Source: an uncultured Ruminococcus sp. (lineage in GTDB: Bacteria > Bacillota > Clostridia > Oscillospirales > Acutalibacteraceae). From it: a DNA stretch of 8,198 nucleotides. The stretch's first letter is position 1; each line of letters starts with the position of its first letter. The position numbers were made by a program, and so were the translations under genes. Shown piece by piece: positions 5,352 through 8,198 of this stretch. Under the pieces are notes generated by a model. That model saw only the letters and a list, made by a program, of their open reading frames with translations. It was not told the DNA's origin and searched no databases. The stretch lies in contig CACWNZ010000047.1 of the NCBI GenBank assembly GCA_902762335.1, positions 1-8,198 on the forward strand, given 5' to 3'.

Positions 5352-6311
5352 TTATATATTATCTATGCTTCTGCACAGGTCTATAAGCTCCTCGTAGGTG
5401 TTCAGCTCTACTGCCCTTCTGCGCAGAGCGGCCGCTCCCCTCATGCCCTTGAAGTACCATGCCGCGTGCTTTCTTGCCTCGCGCATTGCAACGGCCTCGC
5501 CCTTGTATTCGCACATCTTTGCCGCGTGCCGCAAAAGCACTGTTATCCTCTCGGCTTCCGATACGGGCATAGACGGTCTGTCGTGACCTATCAGCCGTGA
5601 GATCTCGCTGAATATCCACGGATTGCCCAGAGCGCCCCTGCCTATCATCACCATGTCACAGCCCGTCTGCTCCATCATTTTTGCGGCAAGCTCAGCGCTC
5701 GTCACGTCTCCGTTCCCTATCACAGGTATACCGACGGCTCTCTTTACCTGCTTTATTATATCCCAATCGGCAGAGGGCATATACTGCTGCTCTCTCGTCC
5801 TGCCGTGTACCGTAACGGCGTCTGCACCCGAAGCCTCGCATATCTGCGCTACCTCAACGGCATTCACCGAGTTCCTGTCCCAGCCCTTGCGTATCTTTAC
5901 GGTAACAGGCACGGAAACGGCGTCCTTTACGGCGCGGACTATCCTGCCGCACAGGGCGGGGTCCTTCATGAGCGCCGAGCCGCAGCCGTTCATTGCTATT
6001 TTCGGCGCGGGACAGCCCATGTTTATGTCTATTATATCGGGGGAATACTCCATAGCTATCTTAGCCGCTTCCGCCATAATATCCGGCTCATTGCCGAAAA
6101 GCTGTACTGCGGCGGGTCTTTCGTCCTTTGACAGAACGAGCAGCTCGCGGGACTTTTCGCTTTTATATACGAGCCCCTTTGCGCTCACCATTTCTCCGAC
6201 TACATAAGCCGCACCGAAGCTCACGCAAAGCTCCCTGAAGGCTCTGTCCGTCACTCCCGCCATAGGCGCTAACGCCGCATAGCCCTTTATTTCCGTGTTT
6301 CCTATCTTCAT
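5352..6311 (-). CDS. dusB: tRNA-dihydrouridine synthase, DusB type
   Basis: 319 residues, the normal length for bacterial DusB. The protein is an FMN-dependent TIM barrel that reduces uridines to dihydrouridine in tRNA D-loops using NADPH. Motifs: APMAGVTD at 15-22 (FMN binding), QLFG at 70-73, DINMGCPAPKI at 95-105 with the catalytic Cys100, KIRKGWD at 139-145, HGRTREQQY at 169-177, GNGDV at 199-203 and GRGALGNPWIF at 224-234 (FMN phosphate site). The C-terminal helical tRNA-binding domain follows. AAAGGA lies eight bases before the ATG. The gene starts 64 bases after the ABC ATPase gene ends, with a hairpin between them, so partial read-through from the ABC operon is possible. It is followed by the unknown membrane protein gene rather than by greA or lysS, which accompany dusB in some Firmicutes. 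Confidence 0.95.
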   Translation of the reverse strand: MKIGNTEIKGYAALAPMAGVTDRAFRELCVSFGAAYVVGEMVSAKGLVYKSEKSRELLVLSKDERPAAVQLFGNEPDIMAEAAKIAMEYSPDIIDINMGCPAPKIAMNGCGSALMKDPALCGRIVRAVKDAVSVPVTVKIRKGWDRNSVNAVEVAQICEASGADAVTVHGRTREQQYMPSADWDIIKQVKRAVGIPVIGNGDVTSAELAAKMMEQTGCDMVMIGRGALGNPWIFSEISRLIGHDRPSMPVSEAERITVLLRHAAKMCEYKGEAVAMREARKHAAWYFKGMRGAAALRRRAVELNTYEELIDLCRSIDNI

Positions 6312-6335
6312 TTCATCATTCCTTTATAACAGGCA

Positions 6336-6367
6336 ATAGCCGAAGGGCAAAAGCGTCCTCCGGCTAT
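6336..6367 (-). terminator. Hairpin between the ABC operon and dusB
   Basis: On the minus strand ATAGCCG, then a G-T wobble and AGG, pairs with CCT and CGGCTAT around a ten-base loop: about eleven pairs. It begins nine bases after the ATPase stop codon. The downstream sequence TGCCTGTTATAAAGG has no good U run, so it is more likely a weak attenuator or 3'-end stabiliser than a full terminator. Confidence 0.45.
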
Positions 6368-6375
6368 AAGATCTA

Positions 6376-7305
6376 TCACAGTACCTTTGAGAGAAAATCC
6401 CTGAGCCTCGGATTCTGCGGGTTGCCGAAGAATTCCTCGGGCGTGTTTTCCTCTGCGATGACACCCTCGTTGATAAACAGCACCCTGTCGGCTACCTCCT
6501 TTGCGAAGCCCATTTCATGTGTGACTATTACCATAGTCATGCCGCCGTTGGCAAGCTCCTTTATAAGCGAGAGCACCTCTCCTACCATTTCGGGGTCGAG
6601 AGCCGAGGTAGGCTCGTCAAAAAGCATTACGTCGGGATCCATAGCAAGAGCTCTTACAATAGCGACTCTCTGCTTCTGACCGCCCGAAAGACTCATCGGG
6701 TAGGCATCTGCCTTATCCGAAAGACCTATCCTTGCAAGAAGCTCGTCCGCCTTCTTTTCCGCGTCCGCCTTTGACAGCTTGCCGAGCTTCACGGGAGCAA
6801 GCATGATGTTTTTCTTTATGGTCATATTCGGGAATAGATTGAACTGCTGGAACACCATTCCCATTTTCTCGCGCATTTTATTTATATCTACGCTCTTATC
6901 GGTAATGTCCGTTCCCTCAAAGCGCACTATGCCCGAATCAGGCACCTCAAGCAGATTGAGCGAGCGCAGGAAGGTGGACTTTCCGCAGCCCGAGGGACCT
7001 ATCAGGGCTACGACCTCGCCCTTTGATACGGTAGTCGATATTCCTCTGAGCACCTTGTGATCGCCAAAGCTCTTTCTCAGGTCGGCTACCTCTATAAGCA
7101 CGTCCTTTTTATCGGGACCTATCTTCTCTCTTGCGTTAGCCTTGGACGCTTCTGTCTCGTCCGGCTTTTCAGGAGTTACCTTCTCCTCGGCGGGCTCCCC
7201 GGCAGTCTGCTCTGTCTTTTCAAGAGTAACCTTCTGCTCCTTTGCTGCGCCTGCGGTCTTGCCGGCATTTGCGCTGCCCGAGCCTGTTTTTTTCTTATTT
7301 TTCAT
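6376..7305 (-). CDS. Polar amino-acid ABC transporter ATP-binding protein with N-terminal extension
   Basis: 309 residues. Residues 69-309 are a complete GlnQ/HisP-type ATPase: Walker A GPSGCGKST at 103-111, Q-loop FQQ at 152-154, signature LSGGQ at 206-210, Walker B VMLFDE at 226-231, D-loop SALD at 234-237 and switch His263. It powers the permease encoded just upstream. The first 68 residues are extra compared with the usual 240-residue family member: Lys/Glu/Ala/Thr-rich, without hydrophobic segments, and with the repeated KVTLEK...KVTPEK (25-30, 42-47), so probably disordered. The start is well supported: GAGGAG lies 11 bases upstream, the ATG overlaps the permease end by 11 bases, and no other Met occurs before residue 144. 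Substrate is uncertain (glutamine, arginine, cystine or similar). An alternative short start at a GTG near residue 69 lacks suitable ribosome-site spacing. Confidence 0.95.
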   Translation of the reverse strand: MKNKKKTGSGSANAGKTAGAAKEQKVTLEKTEQTAGEPAEEKVTPEKPDETEASKANAREKIGPDKKDVLIEVADLRKSFGDHKVLRGISTTVSKGEVVALIGPSGCGKSTFLRSLNLLEVPDSGIVRFEGTDITDKSVDINKMREKMGMVFQQFNLFPNMTIKKNIMLAPVKLGKLSKADAEKKADELLARIGLSDKADAYPMSLSGGQKQRVAIVRALAMDPDVMLFDEPTSALDPEMVGEVLSLIKELANGGMTMVIVTHEMGFAKEVADRVLFINEGVIAEENTPEEFFGNPQNPRLRDFLSKVL

Positions 7306-8198
7306 TTTTCTTCAATCTCCTCTCAAGAACAGTTACGATGCGGGTGAGAATGATAACTATGATGAGGTAAATTATCGCGACGGCGATAAGCGGCAGGAAG
7401 GCATCGAAGGTCTGCGAACGTATGATGTCGCCGCCCATGGTGAGATCCTGAAGGGCTATATAACCGCAGATAGCGGTCTCCTTGAGAAGCGCTATTACCT
7501 CGTTGAGAAGCGCGGGAAGCATATTCTTGAACGCCTGCGGCATTATGATGCTCGACATGGTCTGCTTATAGCTCAGTCCGAGACATCTGCCCGCCTCAAA
7601 CTGTCCCTTATCTACCGCGTTGATGCCTGAGCGGATCACCTCTGCAACGTAAGCCGCCGAGTTGAGTCCGAAGGCTACTACCGCAACGACTATCTTGCTT
7701 ACGTCTACGGCGCTGAATACTCCGTAGTAAATTATGAGGAGCTGGAGCACCGCAGGAGTACCTCTGATTATCGTCAGGTACAGCTTGCAGATGAAGTTGA
7801 GTATAACGAGCTTGCCGTTCTGGTCGTGTACTGTTCTGACAACTGCTATAAGAGTACCGAGCATAAGACCTATCAGAATGGAAAGCGCCGTTATGAGCAG
7901 GGTCGTGCCAAGACCGTCAAGCAGATAGCGCCACCTGTCCTGATCGACAAAGTTCTGCTTGAGCTTCTCCCAGAAATTGAGGGTCTCGCCGTCTGCGTTT
8001 TTATCCTTTATAATGATCACCTGCTTTGAGGTGGTATACGGGTCGGAGAAATCGACGTTCTTCTTTCTCTCCTCGGTAACGGTCATTCCTGCCGCTCCGA
8101 CGTCAGCCTTGCCTGCATCTACCGCCGCGATTATAGAGTCGAATTTCATGTTCTCTATCTTCAGCTCCATGCCCAGCTCGTCGCAGACAGCCTGCATT
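7295..8198 (-). CDS. Amino-acid ABC transporter: shortened substrate-binding domain fused to permease (partial, runs off right edge)
   Basis: The visible 300 residues (numbered from the Met at 8197, which is internal) start inside an SBP_bac_3 domain: FDSIIAAVDAGKADVG at 19-34, TVTEER at 39-44 with the Arg that in HisJ/GlnH homologues holds the substrate carboxylate, VDFSDPY at 48-54 and KQVIII at 58-63. After only about 25 linker residues comes a HisM/GlnP-type permease: DDRWKYLLDGLGTTL-like start at 86-100, membrane helices at about 95-120, 132-160, 166-188 and 266-290, and the EAA loop EAGRCLGLS...IIMPQA at 201-222 that contacts the ATPase. A normal binding domain needs roughly 130 more residues (lobe 2 and the return to lobe 1) after VIII; these are absent. 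The ATPase gene overlaps its end by 11 bases, so both are one operon. The 5' end lies beyond the window. Confidence 0.92.
   Translation of the reverse strand, partial: MQAVCDELGMELKIENMKFDSIIAAVDAGKADVGAAGMTVTEERKKNVDFSDPYTTSKQVIIIKDKNADGETLNFWEKLKQNFVDQDRWRYLLDGLGTTLLITALSILIGLMLGTLIAVVRTVHDQNGKLVILNFICKLYLTIIRGTPAVLQLLIIYYGVFSAVDVSKIVVAVVAFGLNSAAYVAEVIRSGINAVDKGQFEAGRCLGLSYKQTMSSIIMPQAFKNMLPALLNEVIALLKETAICGYIALQDLTMGGDIIRSQTFDAFLPLIAVAIIYLIIVIILTRIVTVLERRLKKNEK

Noticed and set aside
5623..6207. 194-residue plus-strand open frame
   Set aside because: Antisense to dusB, covering its catalytic and FMN motifs; composition is that of a shadow frame.
7142..7630. 162-residue plus-strand open frame
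   Set aside because: Antisense to the ATPase N-terminus and permease C-terminus; the minus-strand genes have motifs and ribosome sites.

Overview
The window looks like a chromosomal stretch from a low-to-mid GC Gram-positive gut or rumen Clostridium-class bacterium, most like Ruminococcus or related Oscillospiraceae. The reasons are strong GGAGG-type ribosome sites, the protein sequence style, a CrtO-like acyltransferase, and a maltodextrin enzyme that fuses 4-alpha-glucanotransferase to alpha-glucan phosphorylase. This genus-level guess is inference; no rRNA marker is present.

Layout. (1) 1-1690, minus strand: 5' part of a MalQ-GlgP fusion gene. It has an extended -10 promoter and a candidate LacI/CcpA-type operator upstream. 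(2) 1876-2367, minus: a stand-alone CinA C-terminal domain (PncC, NMN deamidase). (3) Diverging from it on the plus strand: a CrtO-like membrane acyltransferase (2529-3053), then rsmE (3055-3777) one base later, closed by a strong intrinsic terminator. (4) 3831-4612: almost 800 bases without a convincing gene. It is filled with hairpins, a terminator with no gene in front of it, a 12-base tandem repeat, a perfect 30-base palindrome, a very GC-rich patch and a 15-base inverted repeat; it looks like decayed or dispersed repeat material. (5) 4613-8198, minus: reading in the direction of transcription, an amino-acid ABC permease fused to a shortened substrate-binding domain (runs off the right edge), its ATPase with an unusual charged N-terminal extension, a DusB-type tRNA dihydrouridine synthase, and a membrane-anchored protein of unknown function.

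How the genes fit together. The MalQ-GlgP fusion would turn maltodextrins into glucose 1-phosphate plus glucose in one polypeptide. RsmE and DusB are RNA-modifying housekeeping enzymes, and PncC recycles NMN. The ABC genes overlap and form a polar amino-acid uptake operon; dus and the unknown membrane protein lie downstream on the same strand and may be partly co-transcribed.

No complete novel defence, mobile or CRISPR system is visible. The most unusual points are the MalQ-GlgP fusion, the apparent loss of one lobe of the binding domain in the SBP-permease fusion, the extended ATPase, and the repeat-rich island at 3831-4612.
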